A stretch of DNA of 9,219 bases from Methylovulum sp. (GTDB lineage: Bacteria > Pseudomonadota > Gammaproteobacteria > Methylococcales > Methylomonadaceae): assembly GCA_016919605.1 (NCBI GenBank), contig JACXTQ010000310.1, positions 1-9,219 on the forward strand, given 5' to 3'. Below the pieces are notes generated by a model. That model was not told the origin of the DNA. It ran no database searches and saw only the letters and a list, made by a program, of their open reading frames with translations. How positions within the stretch are numbered: position 1 is the first letter of the stretch; each line of letters begins with the position of its first letter. Below are positions 1 through 6,850 of this stretch, one piece after another. A program made the position numbers and the translations under genes.

Positions 1-117
1 AAGATATTGGCAGCGATTGCGTTCTGGGTCATTGGTCGCTGGTTGATTGGGCAGGTTATCGGAATGATGCAGGCGGCGATGAATCGCAACCATGTGGATC
101 CTACGCTGACCAAGTAA
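1..117 (+). CDS. MscS-family mechanosensitive channel, N-terminal fragment, truncated
   Basis: The reading frame is open from base 1 and stops at TAA 115-117; its start lies outside the window. The visible 38 residues are a hydrophobic helix (AAIAFWVIGRWLIGQVIG) followed by a basic turn and NRNHVDPTLTK. This matches TM1 and the TM1-TM2 connector of small-conductance mechanosensitive channels, which open under membrane tension to release solutes. In the family, the DPTL-type motif is followed by an aromatic or hydrophobic residue and then TM2, the pore helix TM3 and a large cytoplasmic beta domain. All of these are absent here. The next bases belong to the opposite-strand aminopeptidase, which is also cut at this point. 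The fragment could not form a pore, so it is a broken gene or an artefact of the junction. Confidence 0.7.
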   Translation, partial: KILAAIAFWVIGRWLIGQVIGMMQAAMNRNHVDPTLTK

Positions 118-1282
118 TTGGACCTATGGTGCTGCCACAAGGCAGGTCGCAGCGGTGTGAATAATATTGGTAAGGTATCCCGGCTTCTTGGCAGTAATAG
201 GCGAACAAGGCTTCGGAACCACTTTCGCTACTATAGCGGCGGCTAGCATTGACTTTAATGACCGGGCCATTATTGACAATGGCCTTATGTTCGGGTTCGT
301 AAGCCAATGGGAAATTGGGATGGTAAGCGTGGGCCATGTCGGCGCTGACCATAAAGCTTTGTGCCAAGGCTTGAAGGTAAGCTTCCGGTTTGGTGTCGGT
401 GGCTAGGGCAATGCGGTTGAGAATATCCGGCAGAAAACTGCCGGCGGCGCCCTTATGGCTTTCGCTGCCAATTTCTTCATGGTCGAAAAACGCACACACG
501 ACGGTATTGCCGCTGTCCAATACCGCCGCATCCAGCATCGCGGTCAGGCCCGCATGGCAAGAGGCGAGATTATCCAATTGGCTATTGGCATAAAATTCTT
601 GGTTGGCGCCCCAAAATGCGCCGGGCTGGGTATCATAAACCGCCAAATCCCAGGCCAGGATTTGTTGGCTATCGATATTAGCTTGTTCTTGTAACAAGCT
701 AGAAAAATAATCCGGTGGCAATTGTTCTTGTGTCCATTTGCTTAAGAGTAGGGGAAGCTCGTTCTGCTTGTGTAGCTTTAAACCCTCGTCATTGACACCA
801 CGGTTCAAATGGATGGCCAGATTCGGCAATCTGAGCAAGGCTTGGTCAAACCGCACTAAGGTGTTGGCAATTTTCCCTTCGGGGGTTTTATAACTGATCC
901 GTCCGGCCAAGCTTAAATCGCGATCGGTAAAGGTAGCTAAAATGGGCCCACCATAAATTTCCACACCTAAGCGTACGAAGCTATCCACACACACGCCGGC
1001 ATTGGGCCTAATCCGCAAACCAGGTGAATCAGTATGGGCACCGAGGATTTTAAAGCCGGTGTCCGTTAGGGGTTGGGAGCCGAGTACAAAGAAGATGATG
1101 GATGAGTCGTCACGGATAACATAATAACGCCCCTCTGTGTGCAGTTGCCAAGGCACGGTTTCATCCAGCTTCGTAAATCCACGGTCTTGTAAGTGTAGCG
1201 CCATGTTAGCGGCCACATGCCAAGGGCTGGGACTGGCATCAATGAAATCTAGCAATTGCTGGGTATAGCTATGGGCGTTCAT
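101..1282 (-). CDS. M18-family metalloaminopeptidase (aspartyl aminopeptidase/ApeB type), C-terminally truncated
   Basis: A di-zinc, tetrahedral aminopeptidase of clan MH that removes N-terminal residues from cytoplasmic peptides. Visible family landmarks in order are SPSPWHV near residue 20, GAHTDSPGL with ligand H83, NSQLDNL, DHEEIGSES, SADMAHAYHPN and CGSTIGPIT. Homologues continue for about 40 residues after GPIT, including an MHS-x-RE segment whose histidine is the last metal ligand. Here GPIT is followed only by W-S-A and a stop, so that ligand is missing and activity is doubtful. The ATG (1280-1282) overlaps the stop of msrB as ATGA, which indicates translational coupling. The normal family length is near 430 residues; this one is 393. 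The last codons overlap the truncated MscS frame, which places a sequence junction near 111-117. Confidence 0.9.
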   Translation of the reverse strand: MNAHSYTQQLLDFIDASPSPWHVAANMALHLQDRGFTKLDETVPWQLHTEGRYYVIRDDSSIIFFVLGSQPLTDTGFKILGAHTDSPGLRIRPNAGVCVDSFVRLGVEIYGGPILATFTDRDLSLAGRISYKTPEGKIANTLVRFDQALLRLPNLAIHLNRGVNDEGLKLHKQNELPLLLSKWTQEQLPPDYFSSLLQEQANIDSQQILAWDLAVYDTQPGAFWGANQEFYANSQLDNLASCHAGLTAMLDAAVLDSGNTVVCAFFDHEEIGSESHKGAAGSFLPDILNRIALATDTKPEAYLQALAQSFMVSADMAHAYHPNFPLAYEPEHKAIVNNGPVIKVNASRRYSSESGSEALFAYYCQEAGIPYQYYSHRCDLPCGSTIGPITWSA

Positions 1283-1689
1283 AAGGTTTCGTGCAGGTTA
1301 AGGGCAGCGGAGTTGATACAGTAACGCAAGCCTGTCGGGGCAGGGCCGTCGGTAAAAACGTGGCCCAAATGGGCGGCGCAGTGTTGGCAGGTGATTTCAA
1401 CACGGCGCATACCGTAACTGGTATCGCTATGTTCGGTGACGCTGGTGGCGGACAGCACATCCCAAAAGCTGGGCCAGCCCGACCCGGAATCATATTTGGT
1501 GGACGATGCAAATAAGGCGTTGCCACAGCACACGCAATGGTATACCCCGACTTTTTTGCAATCGACATACTTGCCGGTAAATGGTGGCTCGGTACCTTTC
1601 AAGCGGCAAATGGAGTATTGTTCTGGGGTGAGTTTAGCAGGTTCTGTGACCTGCGCTAATGTATCATTTGGGTGCTGTTTTTCAGTCAT
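1279..1689 (-). CDS. msrB: peptide-methionine (R)-S-oxide reductase MsrB
   Basis: MsrB reduces the R epimer of methionine sulfoxide in damaged proteins back to methionine, using thioredoxin. The protein is full length (136 residues). It contains GTEPPFTGKY near residue 32 and a structural zinc site from two Cys pairs (C52/C55 in HCVCC and C101/C104 in CQHC). It also has the core GSGWPSFW near residue 69 and the catalytic cysteine C124 in RYCINSAAL. The start is ATG 1687-1689, preceded by a purine-rich AAGAAG that may serve as ribosome binding site. No signal peptide is seen, so it is cytoplasmic. It is the first gene of a two-gene unit; its TGA overlaps the ATG of the aminopeptidase. No confident promoter was found in the AT-rich 1690-1942 region. 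Confidence 0.96.
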   Translation of the reverse strand: MTEKQHPNDTLAQVTEPAKLTPEQYSICRLKGTEPPFTGKYVDCKKVGVYHCVCCGNALFASSTKYDSGSGWPSFWDVLSATSVTEHSDTSYGMRRVEITCQHCAAHLGHVFTDGPAPTGLRYCINSAALNLHETL

Positions 1690-1734
1690 CGGTATCTTCT
1701 TGAAGGTATGGCAACGTTTGATGTGCCAATAGGA

Positions 1735-1760
1735 TTAACCAAGGCCGGTTAACGTGGTTA
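1735..1760. repeat. overlapping dyads upstream of msrB
   Basis: TTAACC (1735-1740) and GGTTAA (1747-1752) form a perfect 6-bp inverted repeat with a 6-base loop. A second dyad, TAACCA (1736-1741) with TGGTTA (1755-1760), uses the same left arm. The element lies 46 bases upstream of the msrB start, where an operator or leader hairpin could act. No regulator is recognised, and repeats this short also occur by chance. Confidence 0.3.
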
Positions 1761-1942
1761 GGCTTTATGCGGATGTGTTTTGGGTCGCGTTACTTTTCAC
1801 TAATGATAGAATAACTGCGCCTTTATATCATAAGATAACATTTTATTACAGATAAGCGACTGAATGAAAAGGACGTGAAATTATGGGCTTAAAAACTACC
1901 GGACAAGCTTAAAAAAGTGGCTGGCGTTTTTAGGTTTACCTA

Positions 1943-3865
1943 TTATAGTCTGGGCATTGTGTCATAACCAACTGCCAGAAACCAAGTATGGGGAGAAATA
2001 AAAATACCGTATTGGCTTAGCCGTTCGCGTACGTCCGGTTGGTTAAGCAGCTTTGCCAATGATTTAAAATCTAGCCGCCGATTTGGATCATGTTGTCCTT
2101 CAAAATATTCAGAAGCGACCAGAATCATAAAATCAGCACAACGTTGGGACGAACCTGTTTGCCGCAAAAATTGGGCGAGGCTATGAATGTCCGCATCGGC
2201 AAGGTCTTTTAGGGGGGAAGCCGCCGGGAAAAAAATGTTTGCCAAGGCCTTGGCCAGCCATATCGGCGCACTGAGATACGTCCATAAATAGGCCAGTAAT
2301 GGTTGTCCATAGGATTTGGGTTGGCATAACAGTTTAAAGCCGGAATTTGGGCCGGTAAAAACCAGCGGGGTTATGGCCAGGCAATCTTCTTGGTGGATGA
2401 CGTGCAGGTCAGGTAGACCCTGTTGGCTAGGGAACGCCGCCCGCAAGGCTTGCCAATAATGGTGTTGATCAGCGCAACGCCATATTTTTTCCCGTTCGTC
2501 CCAGTTAAAGCCAGCCAATACCGATAATAAGGTTAGTAAATCGGTTTTTTCTAGCGTCTGCAAGGCATCCGCATTTAGCCCCAAATGTTGGCAAAGCCGG
2601 AACAGCTGCCAACTATCCGTTTCTTGGCCGAGTGTACGGGCCAAACGGCGTTGCCTAAGCACCAGCGCATCCGCCAGTTGTTGCCAATCGGTGCGGCATT
2701 GGCGTTCGGAGCCGGAGCGGACAATCAGGGCTTGGGCTTGTTGGTTGAGGTATTCGGGTAATTGTCCTTGGTATAGTTGTAGGCGCACCCAGAATTCAGA
2801 CTGGTTTTTTTGGAAATAATTTTGTAAGGAGCCGACTTTAGCTTCGATTTTCGACACATCATGGCAGACTTGGTTCAACCACAGCCTGTCCAGCGTCAAG
2901 CGTATCGCCAACATATCCGCGTGTGCCGGCATTTCGCCCAAAGGGCGCAAAGGTTGCGACCAATCAGGCAGTTCTTGGCTTAATCGGCGCAGATAAGCGG
3001 GCCATTGCATGGGCGCTAGCTCAAGGCATTGCAATTGTTTGACAATTGCCGCCACTGCATCATCGGGCAAGTCGGCAATAATATTTTGCCAGTCAGGCAA
3101 TTGATGTAAAAATAGGCCGGCATCCTGACGGGCTAGAGTGCGCCATAAACCATATAAGCCCTGTTGTTGATGGGTAGGTGTCGCCCATGCACCGTTAGCC
3201 GCCAGTAACGCTGTGCAAGCCTGTTGCAAATGTTGATGTACGGTATCGAGAATATCCACGCCGCTTAAGGCGCGGACAAAATCTTTAAGGCTGTGCAAAT
3301 CGCCTAAGCTGGCCAGTAATCGGGTCAGTTCGGTGCTGGCCAATTGCCGTAAAACGGCATGGGCCGGGCCGATATTCACGTCATCGGGCTGCACATCTTC
3401 TTCTAAGAAGGTGCGGCAGTACGGCAATTCGAGCTTGTCCAGCAAAGCGTCCCATAAGGCTTGGATTGCGGTGGCTTCATCGCCGCCTGCCAATAACTGT
3501 TGGCGGGGCGTGGCCGGCACATCTGGCTGTATCCGTTTAAATGCCGCCATTTCATCACGCAACCAGGCAAGCTGGTTGGTGCTGGGTACGGATAGGTCAA
3601 ATAAAAGCGCCACTTGGTAAATGTCTTGGCGGCTGATTTTGCGTGCATTTAAAGTACAAACTGTTTGTTCCGGTCGCAAATGGGGATGCTGGCCGAATGC
3701 GGTGCTAATGTCGTGGCGGGTGATACGCTGTTGTTGGTACAGTTGGTGGTAGCGCGTTTCTGATAAGGCCAGAAGCCCTGAGTTATCGGGTGTTTTACCC
3801 AACTGTGCGAGTATTTCGATGACTTGGTTATGATGCCGGGCGGTTTGTGCGGTTGATGTACGCAT
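1943..3865 (-). CDS. DabA-like (DUF2309/UPF0753) protein lacking the zinc-site motifs
   Basis: Soluble-looking protein of 640 residues with no signal peptide. From memory of the DabA family, several stretches match its pattern: ETRYHQLYQQQRIT near residue 36 (family: YxxLYxxGRIT), LTRLLASLGDLHSLKDFVRALSGVDILD near residues 175-205, QGLYGLWR, LPDDAVAAI, WPAYLRRLSQELPDW, and near the end LAKLLNQPDVRERL followed by TWFLA at 627. True DabA is a beta-carbonic-anhydrase-like zinc subunit of the DAB inorganic-carbon uptake complex. It carries a CIDxRSE motif and an HGS...CGACGG segment. Neither can be found here: the second is replaced by VASEYFEGQHDP (583-594), and a middle block plus the C-terminal end are missing. 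The ATG at 3863-3865 is chosen over a TTG at 3905-3907 because it has an upstream AGG and begins 8 bases after the NuoM-like stop. Probable partner: the NuoM-like gene. Family placement is moderately sure; function is unknown. Confidence 0.65.
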   Translation of the reverse strand: MRTSTAQTARHHNQVIEILAQLGKTPDNSGLLALSETRYHQLYQQQRITRHDISTAFGQHPHLRPEQTVCTLNARKISRQDIYQVALLFDLSVPSTNQLAWLRDEMAAFKRIQPDVPATPRQQLLAGGDEATAIQALWDALLDKLELPYCRTFLEEDVQPDDVNIGPAHAVLRQLASTELTRLLASLGDLHSLKDFVRALSGVDILDTVHQHLQQACTALLAANGAWATPTHQQQGLYGLWRTLARQDAGLFLHQLPDWQNIIADLPDDAVAAIVKQLQCLELAPMQWPAYLRRLSQELPDWSQPLRPLGEMPAHADMLAIRLTLDRLWLNQVCHDVSKIEAKVGSLQNYFQKNQSEFWVRLQLYQGQLPEYLNQQAQALIVRSGSERQCRTDWQQLADALVLRQRRLARTLGQETDSWQLFRLCQHLGLNADALQTLEKTDLLTLLSVLAGFNWDEREKIWRCADQHHYWQALRAAFPSQQGLPDLHVIHQEDCLAITPLVFTGPNSGFKLLCQPKSYGQPLLAYLWTYLSAPIWLAKALANIFFPAASPLKDLADADIHSLAQFLRQTGSSQRCADFMILVASEYFEGQHDPNRRLDFKSLAKLLNQPDVRERLSQYGIFISPHTWFLAVGYDTMPRL

Positions 3866-3873
3866 CGGTTTGC

Positions 3874-5346
3874 CTATAAACTTGGGGCGTTGAGCAAATG
3901 CTGCCAATGGATGGCGGTGCCCGCCGATAATGCCAAGACGGGGCTTGGTTGCAAGCCTAGCACCACCATAGCTGCAACCAATATCCCCGCCGCCAGCATT
4001 TCCATTGGCCGCAGATCAGCCAGTAGCGGCCGGTTTGGCTGGTTGCTGATGAACAACAAGCTGAGGATGCGGATCAGATAAGTACCCGTGATCAGCAGGT
4101 TTAGTACGATAAAAATCCATAGCCAGCCCCATTGTTGATAAAAGGCGGCGAGGGTTTGTAATTCGGCGATAAAACCCAATGTCCCAGGCAGGTTCATGGC
4201 GGCAAACAGACTGATGGTCATCAGTACTGACCAGCGAGGCATCACCTGGGCCAAATCGCCGTAATCTTGGATGTGGCGGCTGCGCGTGCGTTGTTGCAAT
4301 TGCTCGATCAGTACCAATAAGGCCGCCACCGTCAAGCTATGAGCGAGCATTTGCAGCAATGCGCTATGGATGCCCGCTTGGCTCAAGCTGCTGATACCCA
4401 GCAACACCATGCCCATCTGGCTGATGGACAGATAGGCGGTCATGGCTTTTAAATGGCTTTGACGCCAAGCTAACAAGCTGCCATAGAGCATCCCGATCAA
4501 GGCCAACAGCACCAACAAGGGTTGCAAAATCCGTGCAGCATCCGGGAGAATAGCCAAGACCCTCAGCAAACCATAAGCGGCCATTTTTAGCAGCACCCCG
4601 GAGATGAGGATGCTGGCGGCGGTGGGTGCTTGGATATGGGCGGGAGGCAACCAACCGTGCAAAGGAAAAATCGGCAATTTGATGCCAAAGCCTAACAAAA
4701 ACCCCAGTAACACCCAAACTTGCTGTTGGACGGGCATGGTTTTGGCGGAATGTTCGAGTGCGGTCATTAATGAGCCGCTGTGTTCCAAATGATATTGGCT
4801 GAGTGCCAATAAACTGAGCAGCATGAACACCGAACCCGTTAAGGTATAAAAAACGAAACTAAGGCTGGCGGCATGGCGGCGTTTGCCGCCCCAACGGCTG
4901 ATCAGAAAAAACAAGGGGAACAGGGTGATTTCCCAAAAAATATAAAACAGCACCCAGTCTTGGGCAAGCAATACGCCCAACATCCCAAATTCCAGCAACA
5001 GTATACACAGATAATAGGCTTTGACGTGTGTGGCGGGTCTGATGGACGCTAACAATGCTATCGAAGTCAGTAGGGTACAGAGCATCAGCAGTGGCATGGA
5101 CAGGCCATCCACGCCTAGCGAGTAGGCACTGCCGGAGGTGGGGTTGATGGCAAAGTATTCACTTAGCTGTAAAGCGGGGTTTTGGGGGTCATAGCGGCAT
5201 ACCAGCCAAACACTGAGTGCCAACACGATGGTGGTGACCCCATTGGCGACCAGGCGCAACACATCGGGTTTGTGTCTTGGCAGCCAAACCAGCAATAAGC
5301 TGCCGAGCGCAGGTGTCCAGAGCAATAGGCTGAGCATCCCCATCAT
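3874..5346 (-). CDS. NuoM-type proton-translocating membrane subunit (Proton_antipo_M family), probable DabB-like partner
   Basis: A 490-residue, almost wholly hydrophobic protein with the pattern of about 14 transmembrane helices. It aligns in order with NuoM of complex I: GVDGLSMPLL near 78, FWEITLFPLFFL with E139 (NuoM E144), FGIKLPIFPLHGWLPPAHIQAPTA with K223 (NuoM K234), SGVLLKM with K254 (K265), LAHS with H336, and PGTLGFIAEL with E395. The proton-channel charges are therefore kept, except that the SVSHMG histidine of NuoM (H322) is Gln 310 here. No other nuo gene is adjacent, so it is not part of a standard complex I operon. The next gene, 8 bases on, is DabA-like, which fits a DAB-type coupling subunit; known DabB proteins are usually NuoL-like. 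Start ATG 5344-5346 has AAAAGG upstream. Function is inferred from context. Confidence 0.85.
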   Translation of the reverse strand: MMGMLSLLLWTPALGSLLLVWLPRHKPDVLRLVANGVTTIVLALSVWLVCRYDPQNPALQLSEYFAINPTSGSAYSLGVDGLSMPLLMLCTLLTSIALLASIRPATHVKAYYLCILLLEFGMLGVLLAQDWVLFYIFWEITLFPLFFLISRWGGKRRHAASLSFVFYTLTGSVFMLLSLLALSQYHLEHSGSLMTALEHSAKTMPVQQQVWVLLGFLLGFGIKLPIFPLHGWLPPAHIQAPTAASILISGVLLKMAAYGLLRVLAILPDAARILQPLLVLLALIGMLYGSLLAWRQSHLKAMTAYLSISQMGMVLLGISSLSQAGIHSALLQMLAHSLTVAALLVLIEQLQQRTRSRHIQDYGDLAQVMPRWSVLMTISLFAAMNLPGTLGFIAELQTLAAFYQQWGWLWIFIVLNLLITGTYLIRILSLLFISNQPNRPLLADLRPMEMLAAGILVAAMVVLGLQPSPVLALSAGTAIHWQHLLNAPSL

Positions 5347-5399
5347 GTTAGGCCTTTTAAGCTGATATAATCAGGCGATTGAAGAAAATAAAGGTGGGC

Positions 5400-5480
5400 G
5401 GGAGTGCCGCAATGCCCACTAGGCGGGCATTATATTGATATTTTGAGGATTATCACACATGTTAATGTGGCGGCACTCCC
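5400..5480. repeat. 81-bp cloverleaf-forming element with 11-bp terminal inverted repeats
   Basis: GGGAGTGCCGC (5400-5410) and GCGGCACTCCC (5470-5480) are perfect inverted repeats. Inside them are three further hairpins: 5411-5417 with 5425-5431 (AATGCCC/GGGCATT, 7 bp), 5436-5440 with 5451-5455 (TGATA/TATCA), and 5456-5460 with 5465-5469 (CACAT/ATGTG). The first and third abut the outer stem exactly, giving a four-way junction with only four unpaired junction bases. It is not a tRNA: it lacks the T-loop motif and has the wrong stem lengths. It ends 53 bases before the start of the NuoM-like gene and lies between that gene and the sulfotransferase. It could be a small non-autonomous mobile repeat, a REP-like palindrome, or an RNA leader of the downstream pair. 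No clear target-site duplication is visible. Confidence 0.6.
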
Positions 5481-5512
5481 CTAATGGTTTTAGGGTAAGG
5501 CCCGACAGGGCT

Positions 5513-6298
5513 TTAGCAGGCCTGATGGTTTAGTGACAGCTCAATGGCAAAACGCCGTGTCCATTGGCCGTTGCGATGGTCGCTAACCTTTTTGATAGTG
5601 GAGCTTTCTATGGGTATATAGACCATATTGGGCTCCACCCCCACATAGATGGCGATGCGCTGCAACACCTTAAGTATACTGCCCTCTATGTCCTCATAGC
5701 TGACACACAAGGGATAAATGCGGTTTTCATAAAAATAGTTTTGCCAGCCTTTTTCCTGTACCACAATATGGTCGTACCAATATTTGATGCTGGCATAATC
5801 GTATTCCAGATCATGCAGCTTGGCTAAGGCCTCCGGGCTATGTTCCATATCGGTATGGAAAACCCCTGATGATGTGGCTTTGTACAAGGACACCGCTTGC
5901 GCGGCAAGATTGCGGCGGGTCAGATAAATGTATTTGAAATCGGACAGATAGCTGAGGTTATTCATATAACCCGTAAAGTTTTCAAATTGGAACCAACTGG
6001 TCTTGAGGCCGGAGACACCATTGTTGGTTTGCAGGTCACGCATGACATGGCGGATATACTCATCAGGGTTGCGGCCTGGTGCATTTTTCAGGATATTGGG
6101 CACCCTATCTTGGTTAATTAGCTCATGGGGTTGGCCAAAATAGCCCGTCCGGCTCATCAAATCGCAAAGATAGGTGCTGCCTGAGCGTGGTGTCATGGCG
6201 ATCATATAGCGGCTCCTTGGATCTTTCTGCTCTTGCAGGGCATTTAAACGCTTTATGTCAATGACAGAGTTGCGAAAGATTTCCGGAATTTTGTTCAT
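5513..6298 (-). CDS. Stf0-type sulfotransferase
   Basis: A 261-residue PAPS-dependent sulfotransferase resembling the Stf0 family, whose founding member sulfates trehalose in mycobacteria. The 5'-phosphosulfate loop is TPRSGSTYL (36-44). GQPHE (55-59) supplies the glutamate that serves as catalytic base in the family. YLTRRNLAAQAVSLYKA (125-141) gives the Arg and Ser that bind the 3'-phosphate of PAPS. The C-terminal SDHRNGQWTRRF is also typical. No signal peptide or membrane segment is seen, so it is cytoplasmic. The start is ATG 6296-6298, with AAGG five bases upstream. The acceptor substrate cannot be told from sequence, and no sulfate-activation or glycan genes are adjacent. It stands alone, with large gaps on both sides. 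Confidence 0.88.
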   Translation of the reverse strand: MNKIPEIFRNSVIDIKRLNALQEQKDPRSRYMIAMTPRSGSTYLCDLMSRTGYFGQPHELINQDRVPNILKNAPGRNPDEYIRHVMRDLQTNNGVSGLKTSWFQFENFTGYMNNLSYLSDFKYIYLTRRNLAAQAVSLYKATSSGVFHTDMEHSPEALAKLHDLEYDYASIKYWYDHIVVQEKGWQNYFYENRIYPLCVSYEDIEGSILKVLQRIAIYVGVEPNMVYIPIESSTIKKVSDHRNGQWTRRFAIELSLNHQAC

Positions 6299-6558
6299 TA
6301 TGGCCTTATTATAATTGTGTTTGTCAGTGACTTAATATGTAATGAGTTTTCTGTCCAATCGCCATCCCAACCGGCGGGGCATAACCATCGCTGTCGATTA
6401 AGGCTTGGTAAAAATTCACATATTCTAACGTAGAAAGTCACAATTATTAACTGATGTTACAAAATTATTAAAAAAATCCATAATCTTCCTGTCGAATGCG
6501 GTGATTTTCCAAAACTCAGGTAGCCATTATAAGTGAGTGGACAAGCGAAAAATCATTT

Positions 6559-6586
6559 TTGACAATTAACGTCAGTTGTTTAGGAT
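6559..6586 (+). promoter_or_regulatory. sigma70-type promoter with no gene downstream on its strand
   Basis: A perfect -35 TTGACA (6559-6564), a 16-base spacer and TAGGAT (6581-6586, four of six matches to TATAAT). Transcription would begin near 6593 and run toward the 3' end of guaB, which is on the opposite strand. It would serve the candidate small RNA. Confidence 0.45.
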
Positions 6587-6592
6587 GCTTTT

Positions 6593-6717
6593 GGGTGTGC
6601 TGGAGACGCTAAGGCAATGACCTTACTTTTAGCGCATAAGACTATACGCTGATTTTAACGGAAAGCGAAAGTGTTAAGATATATTTAATAATTTTGTGGT
6701 TTACATCACATTTTTTT
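6593..6717 (+). ncRNA. candidate intergenic small RNA of about 125 nt
   Basis: Bounded by a TTGACA-N16-TAGGAT promoter and a hairpin with a run of seven T. Internal structure includes CGCTAAGG (6607-6614) pairing with CC (6621-6622) and TTAGCG (6629-6634), with a 6-base bulge. Next is AGCGCATA (6631-6638) pairing with TATACGCT (6643-6650) around AGAC, with one mismatch, and then TTAAC/GTTAA (6655-6659 with 6673-6677). The first two hairpins share AGCG 6631-6634 and cannot form together. No known riboswitch or RNA family is recognised. Both ends are predicted from sequence only; the transcript itself is inference. Confidence 0.35.
6695..6717 (+). terminator. weak intrinsic terminator of the candidate small RNA
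   Basis: TGTGG (6695-6699) pairs with TCACA (6706-6710), including one G-U pair, around a 6-base loop and is followed directly by seven T (6711-6717). The stem is short and low in GC, so efficiency may be modest. Confidence 0.35.
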
Positions 6718-6850
6718 GGCTATAGGCAGGCCTGTTTATTTTACGGGTTCTGAGTTTGCCCCATGTGACAATCGGCCTCACTTAAGAGCGCGGACGAGAA
6801 TCCATGCTCCCAAGAGAGGTGGTCAATTTTTCAAGGGTAAGGGCGTGTTG

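Larger units (their letters stand above)
6299..6850. other. gene-free stretch between the sulfotransferase and guaB
   Basis: No protein-coding gene is convincing here on either strand. The right part (6559-6717) holds a + strand promoter, hairpins and a T-run, listed separately as a candidate small RNA. On the minus strand there is a good -10 (TATAAT, 6526-6531) about 230 bases before the sulfotransferase, but without a matching -35. A perfect TATAAT also lies only 12 bases before its ATG, too close to provide a leader containing the ribosome binding site. From 6718 to 6850, downstream of guaB, I see no clear intrinsic terminator for guaB. Confidence 0.5.

Noticed and set aside
1883..1912. 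ATG with an AAAAGGA upstream, opening a nine-residue frame
   Set aside because: It stops after nine codons. A frameshifted continuation would only run antisense to the DabA-like gene. No evidence for a gene.
3905..3907. TTG start giving the DabA-like protein 14 more residues
   Set aside because: It would overlap the NuoM-like gene by 34 bases with a rare start codon. The ATG at 3865 has an AGG upstream and fits the operon spacing.
5400..5480. tRNA or integron attC reading of the cloverleaf
   Set aside because: No T-loop consensus, no CCA-type acceptor layout and no RYYYAAC/GTTRRRY core sites.
5497..5514. GCCC-GACA-GGGC hairpin at the stop of the sulfotransferase as a terminator
   Set aside because: Only 4 GC pairs are solid on the transcribed strand and no T-run follows, so it is not a convincing terminator.
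6305..6320. Perfect TATAAT just before the sulfotransferase start (minus strand)
   Set aside because: It lies 12 bases from the ATG, so the transcript would lack the AAGG ribosome binding site, and no good -35 is present.
6342..6442. Minus-strand frame reading NFYQALIDSDGYAPPVG
   Set aside because: Only about 30 codons, without a good start or ribosome binding site, and no family recognised. It may be a remnant but cannot be supported.
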